This document shows positions 32,034-40,442 of a stretch of 64,000 bases of DNA, in pieces. The stretch spans positions 1,148,565 to 1,212,564 of the forward strand of contig JAHBUV010000001.1 of NCBI GenBank assembly GCA_019637915.1, given 5' to 3'. The DNA is from Pseudobdellovibrionaceae bacterium. Lineage in GTDB: Bacteria > Bdellovibrionota > Bdellovibrionia > Bdellovibrionales > Bdellovibrionaceae. Position 1 is the stretch's first letter. Each line of letters begins with the position of its first letter. The position numbers and the translations under genes were made by a program. The notes beneath the pieces are model-generated. The model was not told the origin of the DNA and searched no databases. It saw only the letters and a list, made by a program, of their open reading frames with translations.

Positions 32034-33005
32034 CTAAGAAGACGGACGGAAATGACGCTCCAGAATCTTCACCAATTCCGGGGGGTAAGGCGCCCCTTCC
32101 AGAGAGGCGATGGCGCGCACCGCCGCGGCCGGGCTCAAGAAATCTTGATGAAGGCCGTCGCCCACCGTCAGTTCGGAAAAACGCTCCGCCAAAGACAGAG
32201 GCAAACTCAAACGATGCAGCTGCTCCGTGGTGCGGCGGTCCGGGTAGCCGGTGCCGCTGGCGGTCTCGTGGTGCTCTTCCACCAGGCGGATCACGTTCTC
32301 GGGAATCTGCGAACAGCCGCGCAGCAGGCGAGCGCCCAAAGCGGGGTGGTTTTGGAAGATGCGGCGTTCGTCGGGACGCAAGGCATCTTCGCTCTTCGTG
32401 GTGATTTCCTCGGGCAGTTTCAGAAAACCGATGTCGTGGAGCAATCCCGCCGAGGCCAGCAAGGTCAGGTCGTCGCGGGAAACCCCGCCCATGTCGCGGG
32501 CGATGACGAGGGTCACCATGGCCACGACCACGGAATGCTTCATCTGCAGTTCACGGACTTTTTGCAGCTCCGACAGAAGGTTGCCCAAGGAAGGACGGCC
32601 CAGAACGGATTCCGCCACCAGATCCGCCATGTGATGGACGGTGCGCCAGGCTTCCGGCGTGAAATCGCTCCAGCGCGCCAGCTCGAAAACCGCCAGCAGC
32701 CCGCCCGACACCGAGTTCATCAGCTCGCCGCGATCGACCTGGGCCTGGGACAGGCCCGTGGCGCGCAGGACGGTCTGCTCCAGGTAGATCGAGAACTCGT
32801 TCCTCGAGATATAGAACCACGGGACCAGGTCGGTCTCGAAGGCCTTGAGACGATGGACCTGGGAAAATGAACCGGTCCGCCCCACCAGGACGAAGTGATC
32901 GGGGCCCAGACGCACGAAAACGTCGTAAGGCAACGACTGGGAATTCGCAAAGAAGTTCTTGGGGACCCGGGCCATTTGCGAGTCCATCATTCGCACGGAT
33001 GTCAC
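32034..33005 (-). CDS. HD-GYP-domain protein, probable cyclic-di-GMP phosphodiesterase
   Basis: A 323-residue protein. The N-terminal 1-120 region (YDVFVRLGPDHFVLVGRTG, WFYISRNEFSIYL) is a small sensor-like domain. The C-terminal domain has H157, HD at 190-191 (GLLHDIGFLKLP), H220, HH at 245-246 and a GYP at 253-255. The canonical HHExxDGxGYP reads HHETASGTGYP, so only the aspartate is changed and all metal-binding residues remain. HD-GYP enzymes hydrolyse cyclic-di-GMP. The start is GTG at 33005, with GGAG six bases upstream; a TTG two codons earlier has worse spacing. Confidence 0.85.
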   Translation of the reverse strand: MTSVRMMDSQMARVPKNFFANSQSLPYDVFVRLGPDHFVLVGRTGSFSQVHRLKAFETDLVPWFYISRNEFSIYLEQTVLRATGLSQAQVDRGELMNSVSGGLLAVFELARWSDFTPEAWRTVHHMADLVAESVLGRPSLGNLLSELQKVRELQMKHSVVVAMVTLVIARDMGGVSRDDLTLLASAGLLHDIGFLKLPEEITTKSEDALRPDERRIFQNHPALGARLLRGCSQIPENVIRLVEEHHETASGTGYPDRRTTEQLHRLSLPLSLAERFSELTVGDGLHQDFLSPAAAVRAIASLEGAPYPPELVKILERHFRPSS

Positions 33006-33108
33006 GTTCAACTCCGAATGAATATCCAGGTTTCTTCAAACAACACTGGACTTCTCGGCAGTTCCCGGTGAAACATTCGTCAATTTTTCAAAAGGCGAAG
33101 GAAGCTCA

Positions 33109-33603
33109 TCAAATGAATCTATTGAGCTCGTGCCAGAATGAGACGGCGGCGACGGCGAGGATGAACACGTTCAAGAAGAGCGCGACGGCGCTCAAAAACG
33201 GTTTCAATTGAAACACGTTGCGTGAACGGAAAAGCCAGTAAAGGGCCATCAGGTTCATGACCACCGGAACCACCAGGGACCAGAGCGTGCAGCGCAGGAA
33301 GCGCGCGCCCGGCGCGTCGACCCCGCTTTCCACCGGCTTCTCCACGACGACATGCAACTGGCTTTCGCGCCGGAAATTCGCGAGTTCGGAGCGCGCCCGC
33401 GCCTCGGCGTCGGCGGGCACGAACACCGCGTAGCCGTCGAACAAGGCGGAATACACCCCCAACGACAGGTTCGGCTGGTCCGTCAGGTTCACGATCATGT
33501 CGCGCCCGGGGGCGTCGCACGGCACGCCGAGGGAACGCAAGCGCGCCACGAAAGCGTCCCTTTCGATCAAAGACTGGAAGCGGTGGAGCACGATCCTCTT
33601 CAC
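33109..33603 (-). CDS. Small membrane protein with DUF2007-like N-terminus
   Basis: A 164-residue protein. The cytoplasmic part (about 1-90) reads VKRIVLHRFQSLIERDAFVARL, then VFVPADAEARARSELANF. This resembles the small alpha/beta domain seen in DUF2007 proteins, which are thought to be signal-related. Two membrane segments follow, at about 107-130 and 137-158. The start is GTG at 33603, with GAGG five bases upstream; ATG at 33621 is an alternative without SD. It lies 103 nt upstream of the HD-GYP gene and may share its transcript. The family assignment is tentative. Confidence 0.6.
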   Translation of the reverse strand: MKRIVLHRFQSLIERDAFVARLRSLGVPCDAPGRDMIVNLTDQPNLSLGVYSALFDGYAVFVPADAEARARSELANFRRESQLHVVVEKPVESGVDAPGARFLRCTLWSLVVPVVMNLMALYWLFRSRNVFQLKPFLSAVALFLNVFILAVAAVSFWHELNRFI

Positions 33604-34039
33604 TGGCACCTCGACGAACATTGTGGTCCGGGCGTCGGAATTTTGTCGAGCTTCCTCGACGAATGATGTGCCGTGAGAGCGGGAAACCGCCTTCAAGACG
33701 CGACCTCCGACGAGAAGTTGTGGCGAAAAAACAAAACCCGCCCACAGTCCTGTCAAGAAGCCGACTCAACTCCCGATCAGCTTCGTGAGTGATGAGAGTG
33801 AACGGCGAAGGCTTTCCTGTCATCAGCGATTTTCACAGGGATTCAGGAAGATCCGGAGAGTGAAAGGTCACACTCTCCCAACGAAGAAAGGGGGGCCCTC
33901 AAGGATGAAATAACGGAACACTGATTGTTCTGAAGACTCGCGTCTCTTGTGACGGCGAGTGAAGCCCAAACAAAAAAACAATCGGCTCGGAAGCCGGCCC
34001 CAAAACAACGGATTGGGGGACTTTACAAGGAGGATTTTC
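33604..34039 (+). other. Long flagellin upstream region
   Basis: About 430 nt without a convincing gene on either strand. On the plus strand a hairpin of ACTCGCGTC with GACGGCGAGT (one bulge) lies at 33936-33960. A purine-rich stretch (GAAGAAAGGGGGG) lies near 33880, and a CTCAAGGATG motif at 33896-33905. No clear sigma-28 or sigma-54 box was found, although the flagellin gene must be expressed from here. The left part overlaps the upstream ORF extension of the small membrane gene. Confidence 0.4.
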
Positions 34040-34057
34040 ATGGAACTTAAAACTTAA
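34040..34057 (+). CDS. Five-codon leader ORF before flagellin
   Basis: ATG-GAA-CTT-AAA-ACT-TAA (MELKT, stop) is preceded by a perfect AAGGAGGA with 6-nt spacing. It ends 25 nt before the flagellin ATG. The segment around its start (GGAGGATTTTCATGG) resembles the flagellin start (GGAGGATTACAATGG), so it may be a duplicated translation-initiation region. It could regulate flagellin translation or be a relic. Confidence 0.45.
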   Translation: MELKT

Positions 34058-34082
34058 ATTTGTATCTTAACGGAGGATTACA

Positions 34083-34916
34083 ATGGGAATGAGAGTTACG
34101 ACCAACATCGCCGCCATCAACGCGCAACGCAACTTGATCGGCAGTCAACGTGTCATGAACAAGTCGATGGCCCAATTGGCCAGCGGTTCACGCATCAACA
34201 TCGCCGCTGACGACGCCGCCGGCCTCGCCATCAGCGAAAAGCTGAAAGCGTCCATCCGCTCCGGCGCGCAAGCTCAGCGCAACGCCAACGACGGTATCTC
34301 GATGGTTCAAACCGCCGAAGGCGGCCTGAACGAAATCGGCAACATCGTCACCCGTCTCCGCGAACTGGGCATCCAGGCCGCGTCCGACACGGTCGGTGAT
34401 GTGGAGCGCGGTTTCCTGAACAAGGAAGTCGAGCAGCTGAAGAACGAGATCCAGCGGATCGCCAAGGTCACGACCTGGGGTGAGACGAAATTGCTCGATG
34501 GTTCGACCCCGGTGTTCGACTTCCAAGTCGGTCTCTACAACAACGGTGAAGAGGATCGCATCAGCTTCGACTCGTCCGTGAACGTCGCCACCCTGGACGC
34601 TCTGGGCCTGGGTTCCTTGGACTACACCAACAAAGAAGGCGCCCAAGAAGCGCTGGGCCTGTTGGATGCCGCCCAAACGAACGTCAACGGCATGCGCGCC
34701 AACCTCGGTGCCCTCCAAAACCGTCTGACCTCCACGGTCGACAACTTGGGTGTGGCTCAGGAGAACATGAGCGCCGCCAACAGCCGGATCCGTGACACCG
34801 ACGTGGCCCAAGCCTCTTCGGAGATGACCCGCAACAGCATCCTGCTGCAAGCCGGTACCTCCACTTTGGCTCAAGCCAACCAGTCGAACCAATTGGCCTT
34901 GAAACTGATCGGTTGA
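34083..34916 (+). CDS. fliC: Flagellin
   Basis: Filament subunit, 277 residues, of the short type with little or no variable D2/D3 region. The N-terminal D0/D1 region is MGMRVTTNIAAINAQRNL, then NKSMAQLASGSRINIAADDAAGLAISEKL. The C-terminal part reads ENMSAANSRIRDTDVAQASSEMTRNSILLQAGTSTLAQANQSNQLALKLIG. The export chaperone FliS and the FlgL-type junction use these ends. The ATG at 34083 has CGGAGG upstream, and a short leader ORF precedes it. A strong terminator follows, so it is monocistronic. No other flagellar gene lies nearby, as is usual for scattered flagellin copies. Confidence 0.96.
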   Translation: MGMRVTTNIAAINAQRNLIGSQRVMNKSMAQLASGSRINIAADDAAGLAISEKLKASIRSGAQAQRNANDGISMVQTAEGGLNEIGNIVTRLRELGIQAASDTVGDVERGFLNKEVEQLKNEIQRIAKVTTWGETKLLDGSTPVFDFQVGLYNNGEEDRISFDSSVNVATLDALGLGSLDYTNKEGAQEALGLLDAAQTNVNGMRANLGALQNRLTSTVDNLGVAQENMSAANSRIRDTDVAQASSEMTRNSILLQAGTSTLAQANQSNQLALKLIG

Positions 34917-34937
34917 TCGACAAGTCCCTGAACTTCG

Positions 34938-34975
34938 AGCCCGGGAGCGAAAGCTCCCGGGCTTTTTGTTTTTGA
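34938..34975 (+). terminator. Rho-independent terminator after flagellin
   Basis: AGCCCGGGAGC and GCTCCCGGGCT pair (11 bp) around a GAAA loop and are followed by TTTTGTTTTT. Confidence 0.95.
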
Positions 34976-35109
34976 AATGTCGAACTTCCCGACAAAATCC
35001 GGCAAACATTCCCCTCAAGGCGCCTGGACCTTCGTCCGATCTCTTTCTTGTCGATCCGATCTGCACGTCACCGACCGCAGGACGACGAACACTGAAGAAG
35101 GAGATGCGT

Positions 35110-35868
35110 ATGAACGGATTGAATCGAGTTTTGGTCCCGGCTGTGATCGCCGCTCTGCTGTTGAGTGGCTGTTCGGAAGGGATGAAGAGCTCCGCCATTG
35201 AAGGTGGCTCCTCCAACGTGGAGTCCGGCAGCGGCGTGGGCGGAATCAACGACGGCCGCAACCCCATGGATCAAGTGGACATGAAGGGCTATGTCTCTGA
35301 AGGCGCCTATCAAAGCGTCAAGAGCGTCGATATCGACAAGGTCGCCGGCGAGCTGATCGTGCGCCTGCCCCTCGGCATGGATGCGACCATCGCGGTGGGC
35401 GGTGGCAGCATTCCCCAATTGCCGGGCGTGACCTTCGGAACGGAGTTCGGTGCGGACGGCAACGCGTACTTCACGGTGCGCATCCCCTTGCGCTATGTTT
35501 TGCGCGGCGTCACGGGACTGCCCTCCACCACCACGCTGCCGAACGGTCGTCCCCTGCCGAAAATGCCCGCCGGGGAATACCCGAGTGTGGCGTTCACGAT
35601 CAACTCCAAGAACACCGACCGGAAATTCCATCTGTACCTGGGTGTCGACGCCGTGGGTCTGTACGTGGAGAGCAAATGGCTTTCCTGCGGCAACTCGCCG
35701 ATCTGCCTCGACTACCTGGAGGCGCCGATCAAAAACGAACAGCGCAACAAGGTCCTGGGTTATCTGACCTTGATGCTGGGCCGCGGGCAGACCGCCGGGG
35801 GCTTCTTCGTCTCCACGATCGTCCCGCCCGAGATCGCTAAAATCCTTGATGAATACTTCTTGGACTAA
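35110..35868 (+). CDS. Lipoprotein of unknown function
   Basis: A 252-residue protein with a clear lipoprotein signal, MNGLNRVLVPAVIAALLLSGC (lipobox LSGC). The mature chain starts CSEGMKSSAIEGGSSN and has a Gly/Ser-rich linker. A beta-rich domain follows (ELIVRLPLGMDATIAVGGG, NAYFTVRIPLRYVLRG, FHLYLGVDAVGLYVES). The C-terminal region has a CGNSPIC pair of cysteines. The ATG at 35110 has AAGGAG six bases upstream; an ATG two codons earlier lies in the SD. It lies between two terminators and is transcribed alone. I do not recognise the family. Confidence 0.8.
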   Translation: MNGLNRVLVPAVIAALLLSGCSEGMKSSAIEGGSSNVESGSGVGGINDGRNPMDQVDMKGYVSEGAYQSVKSVDIDKVAGELIVRLPLGMDATIAVGGGSIPQLPGVTFGTEFGADGNAYFTVRIPLRYVLRGVTGLPSTTTLPNGRPLPKMPAGEYPSVAFTINSKNTDRKFHLYLGVDAVGLYVESKWLSCGNSPICLDYLEAPIKNEQRNKVLGYLTLMLGRGQTAGGFFVSTIVPPEIAKILDEYFLD

Positions 35869-35911
35869 GTGACGCCCCTCAAGGGTTTCTCTCTGGGAAA
35901 ATCCTTTGCAA

Positions 35912-35949
35912 GCCCCCTCAGTTCATATAGGCTGAGGGGGCTTTGTTTT
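35912..35949 (+). terminator. Rho-independent terminator after lipoprotein gene
   Basis: GCCCCCTCAG and CTGAGGGGGC pair perfectly around a 10-nt loop, followed by TTTGTTTT. It ends about 25 nt before the start of the next gene, so any promoter of that gene overlaps it or lies upstream of it. Confidence 0.9.
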
Positions 35950-35974
35950 AACGGATTTTGTTAAGGAGAAACGC

Positions 35975-36484
35975 ATGGCCAAGAAGAAAAAAGCTGCGAA
36001 GAAACCGGCGAAAAAAGCCACCAAAAAAACCACCGCGAAAAAATCGGCTCCGAAAAAAGCCGCTAAAAAAGCGACCAAAAAAACCACGAAGAAAGCCACG
36101 GCGAAAAAGGCCACGAAAAAAGCGGCCAAGAAGACCGCGACGAAAAAGGCCGCTCCCAAGAAAGCCGCCAAGCCCGCCCCGAAAAAATCGGCGAAGAAAA
36201 AAGTCGCCGCGGGCGCCGTCGGCGCCGCTTCCATGATCAAGCCCGCTCCGGCCCCGCTGGACGACCTGACCACGGACTTCGACGAGGAAGGCGACATGGA
36301 CACCATGGCCGAGCTCGATGAGGACGAAACCATCACGACCGAAGGCGACGCCTGGTCGGATGAGGACGAAGACACCGAGAGCGAAGCCAGCGCCCCCATC
36401 GAGGAGAGCGACGACTCGGACGATCTGGACGACGACAAAGACGACGACGATGATTTCGACGACGGCGAGGAAGGCTACTTCTAA
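35975..36484 (+). CDS. Histone-H1-like lysine-rich protein with acidic tail
   Basis: A 169-residue protein in two opposite blocks. Residues 1-76 consist almost only of K, A, T, P and S in AKKATKK-type repeats, as in histone H1 C-terminal tails and bacterial H1-like proteins, which bind and compact DNA. Residues 77-95 are a linker (VAAGAVGAASMIKPAPAP). Residues 96-169 are strongly acidic (many D and E, ending DDDFDDGEEGYF). The ATG at 35975 has AAGGAG upstream. The acidic half is unusual for bacterial H1-like proteins and could self-neutralise the basic half, or bind a basic partner. DNA binding is inferred from composition only. Confidence 0.8.
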   Translation: MAKKKKAAKKPAKKATKKTTAKKSAPKKAAKKATKKTTKKATAKKATKKAAKKTATKKAAPKKAAKPAPKKSAKKKVAAGAVGAASMIKPAPAPLDDLTTDFDEEGDMDTMAELDEDETITTEGDAWSDEDEDTESEASAPIEESDDSDDLDDDKDDDDDFDDGEEGYF

Positions 36485-36511
36485 GCCCCGTTCCCGTTCA
36501 TCGGAGAAAAT

Positions 36512-36542
36512 AAAAAACCCACGTCAATGACGTGGGTTTTTT
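36512..36542. terminator. Bidirectional terminator
   Basis: AAAAAACCCACGTC, AAT, GACGTGGGTTTTTT: a perfect stem flanked by A and T runs, placed between the convergent H1-like gene and the sigma-54 activator gene. It serves both strands. Confidence 0.93.
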
Positions 36543-36570
36543 ATTGGCCGGAACCGCCGCTCGCGCGCGG

Positions 36571-37641
36571 TCACTTGCCGATCGGCTTCGTGTGCACGGC
36601 GAAACGTTCGAACTCGCCGTATTCGTGAAGCTTGTTGTACAGGGTCTTGATGGTGATGCCCAGAGCGTTCGCCGCCTGGGTCTTGTTGCCACCGAAGTGG
36701 GTCAAGGCGCGCAGGATGTAACGCTTTTCCAGCTCATGGATGGTGATGTTGGGATCGTACTCGACCAGGTCTTCCTTGCGATCCGGGTTGCGCACGTGTT
36801 CCGGCAGATCGTTGATCATGATCTGGTGGCCTTCCGAGAGGATCTGCAGGCGCTCGCAGACGTTCTGCAGCTCGCGGATGTTGCCGGGCCACTCGTACTT
36901 CATCAAAGCCTTCATGGCCTCTTCCGAAACCGTGCGGCCGCGGTTGAGGTAGGCGTGGTTCGAGTTGTTGAGGAAGTGCGTGATCAGGACCGGGATGTCC
37001 TCTTTGCGGCGGCGGAGCGGCGGGGCGCTGACCACGATCGTGTTGATGCGGTAGAAAAGGTCCTCGCGGAAATTGCCGCGCACGACTTCCTGGTCGAGCT
37101 CGCGGTTGGTCGCCGAGATCAGGCGGATGTCGACCTTGATGGGGTCCTTGCCGCCGACGCGGTAAATTTCGCCCTCTTGCAGGAAGCGCAGGAGTTTGGA
37201 CTGGATGCCCGGGGCGAGTTCGCCGATCTCATCGAGGAACAAGGTGCCGCCGTTGGCCGCTTCCGCCAGGCCGATTTTCTTGTTGTAGGCGCCCGTGAAG
37301 GAGCCCTTCTCGTGACCGAACAGCTCGCTCTCGAGCAGGGTTTCGCGCAAGGCGCCGCAGTTGATCGCCACGAAAGGCTTGTTCTTGCGGTTGGAGCGCT
37401 CGTGGGCGGCGCGAGCGAGAAGTTCTTTGCCCGTGCCCGACTCGCCCATGATGAGAATGTTGGCGTTCGACGGCGCGACCCGGTCGATCATCTTCATCAG
37501 GGAACCCATCACGTCCGATTGGAAAATGATGGCCTTGCCGCTTTCCTGCGGTTTTTGCACCGGCTGATTGCCCCAAACCAGTTGTTGGGAGTTCTGCGAC
37601 GTCGGCAAGACTGTCGTCGAGCCACTCGAATTCTCGTTCAT
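36571..37641 (-). CDS. Sigma-54-dependent transcriptional activator without receiver domain
   Basis: A 356-residue protein. A Ser/Gln-rich N-terminus (1-35) replaces a receiver. The AAA+ domain has Walker A GESGTGKE (66-73), the sigma-54 contact loop GSFTGA (113-118), Walker B LFLDEI and the arginine region FREDLFYRINTIV. The C-terminus has a Fis-type helix-turn-helix (NKTQAANALGITIKTLYNKL). All ATPase motifs are intact, in contrast with NtrX at 21013. Without a sensory domain it may be constitutive or controlled by a partner protein, as in FlgR- or PspF-type activators. A link to flagellin 2 kb away is possible but unproven. Confidence 0.9.
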   Translation of the reverse strand: MNENSSGSTTVLPTSQNSQQLVWGNQPVQKPQESGKAIIFQSDVMGSLMKMIDRVAPSNANILIMGESGTGKELLARAAHERSNRKNKPFVAINCGALRETLLESELFGHEKGSFTGAYNKKIGLAEAANGGTLFLDEIGELAPGIQSKLLRFLQEGEIYRVGGKDPIKVDIRLISATNRELDQEVVRGNFREDLFYRINTIVVSAPPLRRRKEDIPVLITHFLNNSNHAYLNRGRTVSEEAMKALMKYEWPGNIRELQNVCERLQILSEGHQIMINDLPEHVRNPDRKEDLVEYDPNITIHELEKRYILRALTHFGGNKTQAANALGITIKTLYNKLHEYGEFERFAVHTKPIGK

Positions 37642-37861
37642 ACGTACCGCCTTTCGAGATATTCTGTTTTTAAATTTGGGCGGCGGGCTTCAACGTGGGA
37701 CGCGTCTTTTCACGTACCGTGTGTCAGCTGACGTTCTGCTCGTCTCACATTGAAACGCCGCGTTATATGCACTGCAATATAGTCCAGGGCCTGAAAGCTT
37801 TGCAAGGAGTTTTTTGCAGAGCGTTGTAAATAATTGAGGCCTGATTTGATGATGGAATTTC

Positions 37862-38809
37862 ATGAATCATCCCGCCGACCTGCATGAAATGATCTCTAAC
37901 TTTATGAAATTCATGGCCTTTGTCCAAACGGCCTCGCCCCTCACTTTGCGCGCGTATTGGACAGATTTGCAGCAGGCCTATCAATGGTCCCCCGCCTCCC
38001 TTCAGCCCGGTTGGGGGCCTCAACGCGGCGGGGGCTTTCTGGTCGAGGGGGCCGCTTTTCGGGTTCCGGGACCCCGGTGGAGCGAGGAAGAGCTCTCGCA
38101 AAAAAGCCGCGAGGCCCCCTCGCGCTGGGCGCCGCTGAGCGCCGCCTCCCGCAACCGCAAAGTCGCCACGCTGAAGAGCTTTCTTTCCTGGGCTTACGCG
38201 GAAAAACTGACGGAAAAAAACCTCGCCGAACGTCTGGTGTGCCCGAAGGTGCCGCGCCGGCTGCCGCACTTCCTGTCGGTCGATGAGGTAATCTCTTTGC
38301 TGCGCTCTTTCGATGAAACGCCGGCGGGCCGGCGCGGGATTTGTTTGGTTCATCTTTTATATGGAGGCGGCCTGCGGGTCAGCGAGGCCTGCGGGCTGCG
38401 CTGGGAAAACCTCGATCTCGAGCGGCGTTTGGCCCGCGTGAAAGGCAAAGGCTCCAAAGAGCGTCTGGTCCCCCTGCCCCGCGCCTGCGCCCAAGAGCTG
38501 GCGCGGCTGAAAGAGCGCCGCGAAGGCGATTTCATTTTCGGCGACGAGGCGCTGAACCCCCGGGTCGCCTACGAGTGGATCCGCCAGGCCGGCCGGCGCG
38601 CCGACCTCTTGAATGAGCTGCATCCCCACGCCCTCCGCCACAGCTACGCCACCCACCTGCTGTCGCAAGGCGCGAACCTGCGCACGCTGCAGGAACTGCT
38701 CGGCCACGAGTCCTTGCAGGCCACGGAAAAATACACCCATCTGAGTTTGGATCAATTGGCCCGCACGATGGAGAAGTCGCACCCCCTGGGGCGCAAAAAA
38801 GACGGCTGA
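37862..38809 (+). CDS. xerC: Tyrosine recombinase XerC/XerD type
   Basis: Site-specific recombinase that resolves chromosome dimers at dif with a partner Xer protein. The 315-residue protein has all catalytic residues: R172 (GGGLRVSEACG), K196, H256 and R259 (HPHALRHSYATHLL), H282 and nucleophile Y291 (LQATEKYTHLS). The N-terminal core-binding domain carries an extra loop at about 45-95 compared with E. coli XerC (298 residues). No integrase-type neighbours or att sites are seen, so a housekeeping Xer is more likely than a phage integrase. XerC and XerD cannot be separated from this sequence alone. Confidence 0.88.
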   Translation: MNHPADLHEMISNFMKFMAFVQTASPLTLRAYWTDLQQAYQWSPASLQPGWGPQRGGGFLVEGAAFRVPGPRWSEEELSQKSREAPSRWAPLSAASRNRKVATLKSFLSWAYAEKLTEKNLAERLVCPKVPRRLPHFLSVDEVISLLRSFDETPAGRRGICLVHLLYGGGLRVSEACGLRWENLDLERRLARVKGKGSKERLVPLPRACAQELARLKERREGDFIFGDEALNPRVAYEWIRQAGRRADLLNELHPHALRHSYATHLLSQGANLRTLQELLGHESLQATEKYTHLSLDQLARTMEKSHPLGRKKDG

Positions 38810-38887
38810 GCCCCGGCGTCGAACTCTCGGACGTGCCCTGCGGAACGACCGGTCGCGCGCGCGAAGTTCCCCGCGGCAACGGGCCGG

Positions 38888-39481
38888 TTAAAGAGTCGCG
38901 TTCCTCACGTACTGCTCGATGAGCATCTCGAGGCCGACGATGCGGCGGGCCTCCGCCCGCGCCGGCTCGGCCAGCGTCGGGGCGTCGGCCAGGTTGGCCT
39001 TCAGAAAAGGCGTCATCCAGGGCTCCGGCGTCAGCACCCCTTGCTGCATCAGGAACTTCAGCCAGAATTGCAGCTTGATGGCGGTGAGGTCATCGGCGCG
39101 CTCCAAACCGCTCAGCACATGGCCCAGCAGGTTGAAGAGGAATTCCGCGGTGGCGTCGCCCTCCTGGCTGACCTTTCCGACGGCGTCCACGGCGCGCAAG
39201 GCGAACTCCAAACGATCGTAGTCCCGCCGCAGGCCCGGAAAGTCGTTGATCAGGGACGCTTCCTTGAGCGTGTGCAGCTTGCCCGTTTTGGATTGGTGAT
39301 ACGTGAACTGCACGAAGTGGCAGGGTTCGAGAACCCCGCCGCCGAAACGACGGCGCGATTTCAAAGCGCCGCGCGCCATGAAACTCATTTTTTCGCCGTG
39401 GGTGGACAACGCCTGCAGGATCAGATCGGCTTCGCCGTAACGGACTTTCTTCAGAATGATGAATTTGTTCTTAGTGTCCAC
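38888..39481 (-). CDS. recO: DNA repair protein RecO (short form)
   Basis: RecO helps load RecA onto SSB-coated DNA with RecR. The 197-residue protein starts MDTKNKFIILKKVRYGEADLIL. The N-terminal OB fold shows HGEKMSFMARGALKSRRRFGGGVLEP. The C-terminal helical domain lacks the four-cysteine zinc finger found in some RecO proteins. It is shorter than the usual 240-250 residues, with an unusually short C-terminus. The start overlaps the end of the upstream gene (39471-39481) by 11 nt, so the two are co-translated. Confidence 0.85.
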   Translation of the reverse strand: MDTKNKFIILKKVRYGEADLILQALSTHGEKMSFMARGALKSRRRFGGGVLEPCHFVQFTYHQSKTGKLHTLKEASLINDFPGLRRDYDRLEFALRAVDAVGKVSQEGDATAEFLFNLLGHVLSGLERADDLTAIKLQFWLKFLMQQGVLTPEPWMTPFLKANLADAPTLAEPARAEARRIVGLEMLIEQYVRNATL

Positions 39482-40442
39482 GCCTCAGAACGTCATATTC
39501 GTCCCGCAGGGCCTTGGCAAAACCATTTCTTTTCAAGAGCTCCATGGAGAAGGTGACCAGGCCGCGTAAAACATCCTCGTGGGGGGCGTCCGTCCACCAG
39601 CCGCGGTACAATCGCAAGGAGTCCCAGCGGCACAGGTTCGCGGTGTCCATCAGACCGCCGAAGGCCGGCGCGATGGCGAGTTTGGCGGCCAGGCGGCGCA
39701 GCAGGGCTTCGCCGCTGACGTCCTTGAAAACCAGCACGGCGCGATCGAAAACGCGGGGTGCTTCCGCCACGAAAAAACGCTGCTCGGGGAATTGGGCTTC
39801 GAAATCCAGGACGACTTTTTCGTCACACCCCTCCTGCAGGCGGCGCTCCGTGGTTTGTTCGACCGCTTGGGTTTCCCACACCAGGCTCGATGACACCGGG
39901 GCCTGCAGCTTGAGGCGGGTCCCCGACAGCGAAACCGCCAGGTTGTCGCCCACCGTGCAGAAACGGCAGGAAAAGGGCAGCACCGCCTCGGCCGGATCGC
40001 GCAAAAAAGCGCTGTGCGAGACGCGCAGGGAGAAAATCTTCTGCCGGTTGAGGGTTTCGTCCAGCTCCCGCCACGGCCAGGTCTCGCCGGTGAGGGGATG
40101 GTCCTCGGCGAACAGCGCGAACACCGTGTCCTTGTTCAGGCCCTGGGTCCAGGCCTGGATCTGCTCGGAGGTTTTCAGGTCGCTCAATGAAATTGATTGC
40201 ACATTGTAGGTCTCGCGCAGGAACCAGGGGATGATGCCGTCGAAGATCCAGGAATTCCCCTTGATCACCGCCACCGAGCGTTTGTGGCTGAAGAGCTGGG
40301 CCAACCCCATGGCGGATTCCGAAACAGCCATGGGCAGGCCGCCGTGCACGCGCAAATGACCCTCTTGGAGTTTCGGCCAGATGCGGCCGACGTTGACGTT
40401 CAAACGGTCCCAGGTTTCGGTGGGGATCAGGTCGACTCTCAT
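39471..40442 (-). CDS. Conserved-looking protein of unknown function coupled to recO
   Basis: A 323-residue cytoplasmic protein starting MRVDLIPTETWDRLNVNVGRIWP. It has no signal peptide or membrane segment. The segment SVAVIKGNSWIFDGIIPWFLRE and the later SCRFCTVGDNLAVSLSGTRL hint at an alpha/beta fold with some resemblance to PLP-dependent enzymes, but I see no catalytic lysine motif. It overlaps recO by 11 nt. The longer frame (start 40493) lacks an SD; the chosen ATG at 40442 has GGGGG close by, not ideal spacing. No function is assigned. Confidence 0.7.
   Translation of the reverse strand: MRVDLIPTETWDRLNVNVGRIWPKLQEGHLRVHGGLPMAVSESAMGLAQLFSHKRSVAVIKGNSWIFDGIIPWFLRETYNVQSISLSDLKTSEQIQAWTQGLNKDTVFALFAEDHPLTGETWPWRELDETLNRQKIFSLRVSHSAFLRDPAEAVLPFSCRFCTVGDNLAVSLSGTRLKLQAPVSSSLVWETQAVEQTTERRLQEGCDEKVVLDFEAQFPEQRFFVAEAPRVFDRAVLVFKDVSGEALLRRLAAKLAIAPAFGGLMDTANLCRWDSLRLYRGWWTDAPHEDVLRGLVTFSMELLKRNGFAKALRDEYDVLRRGH

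Noticed and set aside
33757-34082. Sigma-28 or sigma-54 promoter for flagellin
   Set aside because: Searched by eye for GCCGATAA- and TGGCAC/TTGC-type boxes; none has acceptable matches at proper spacing.
35975-36236. Lysine-rich repeats as a DNA-level tandem repeat or assembly artefact
   Set aside because: The codons vary (AAA/AAG, GCC/GCG/GCT), the frame has a proper SD, and it continues into a distinct acidic domain, so it reads as a real gene.
37862-38809. Phage or island integrase
   Set aside because: The protein has the Xer layout, with no tRNA target, att repeats or phage genes nearby.
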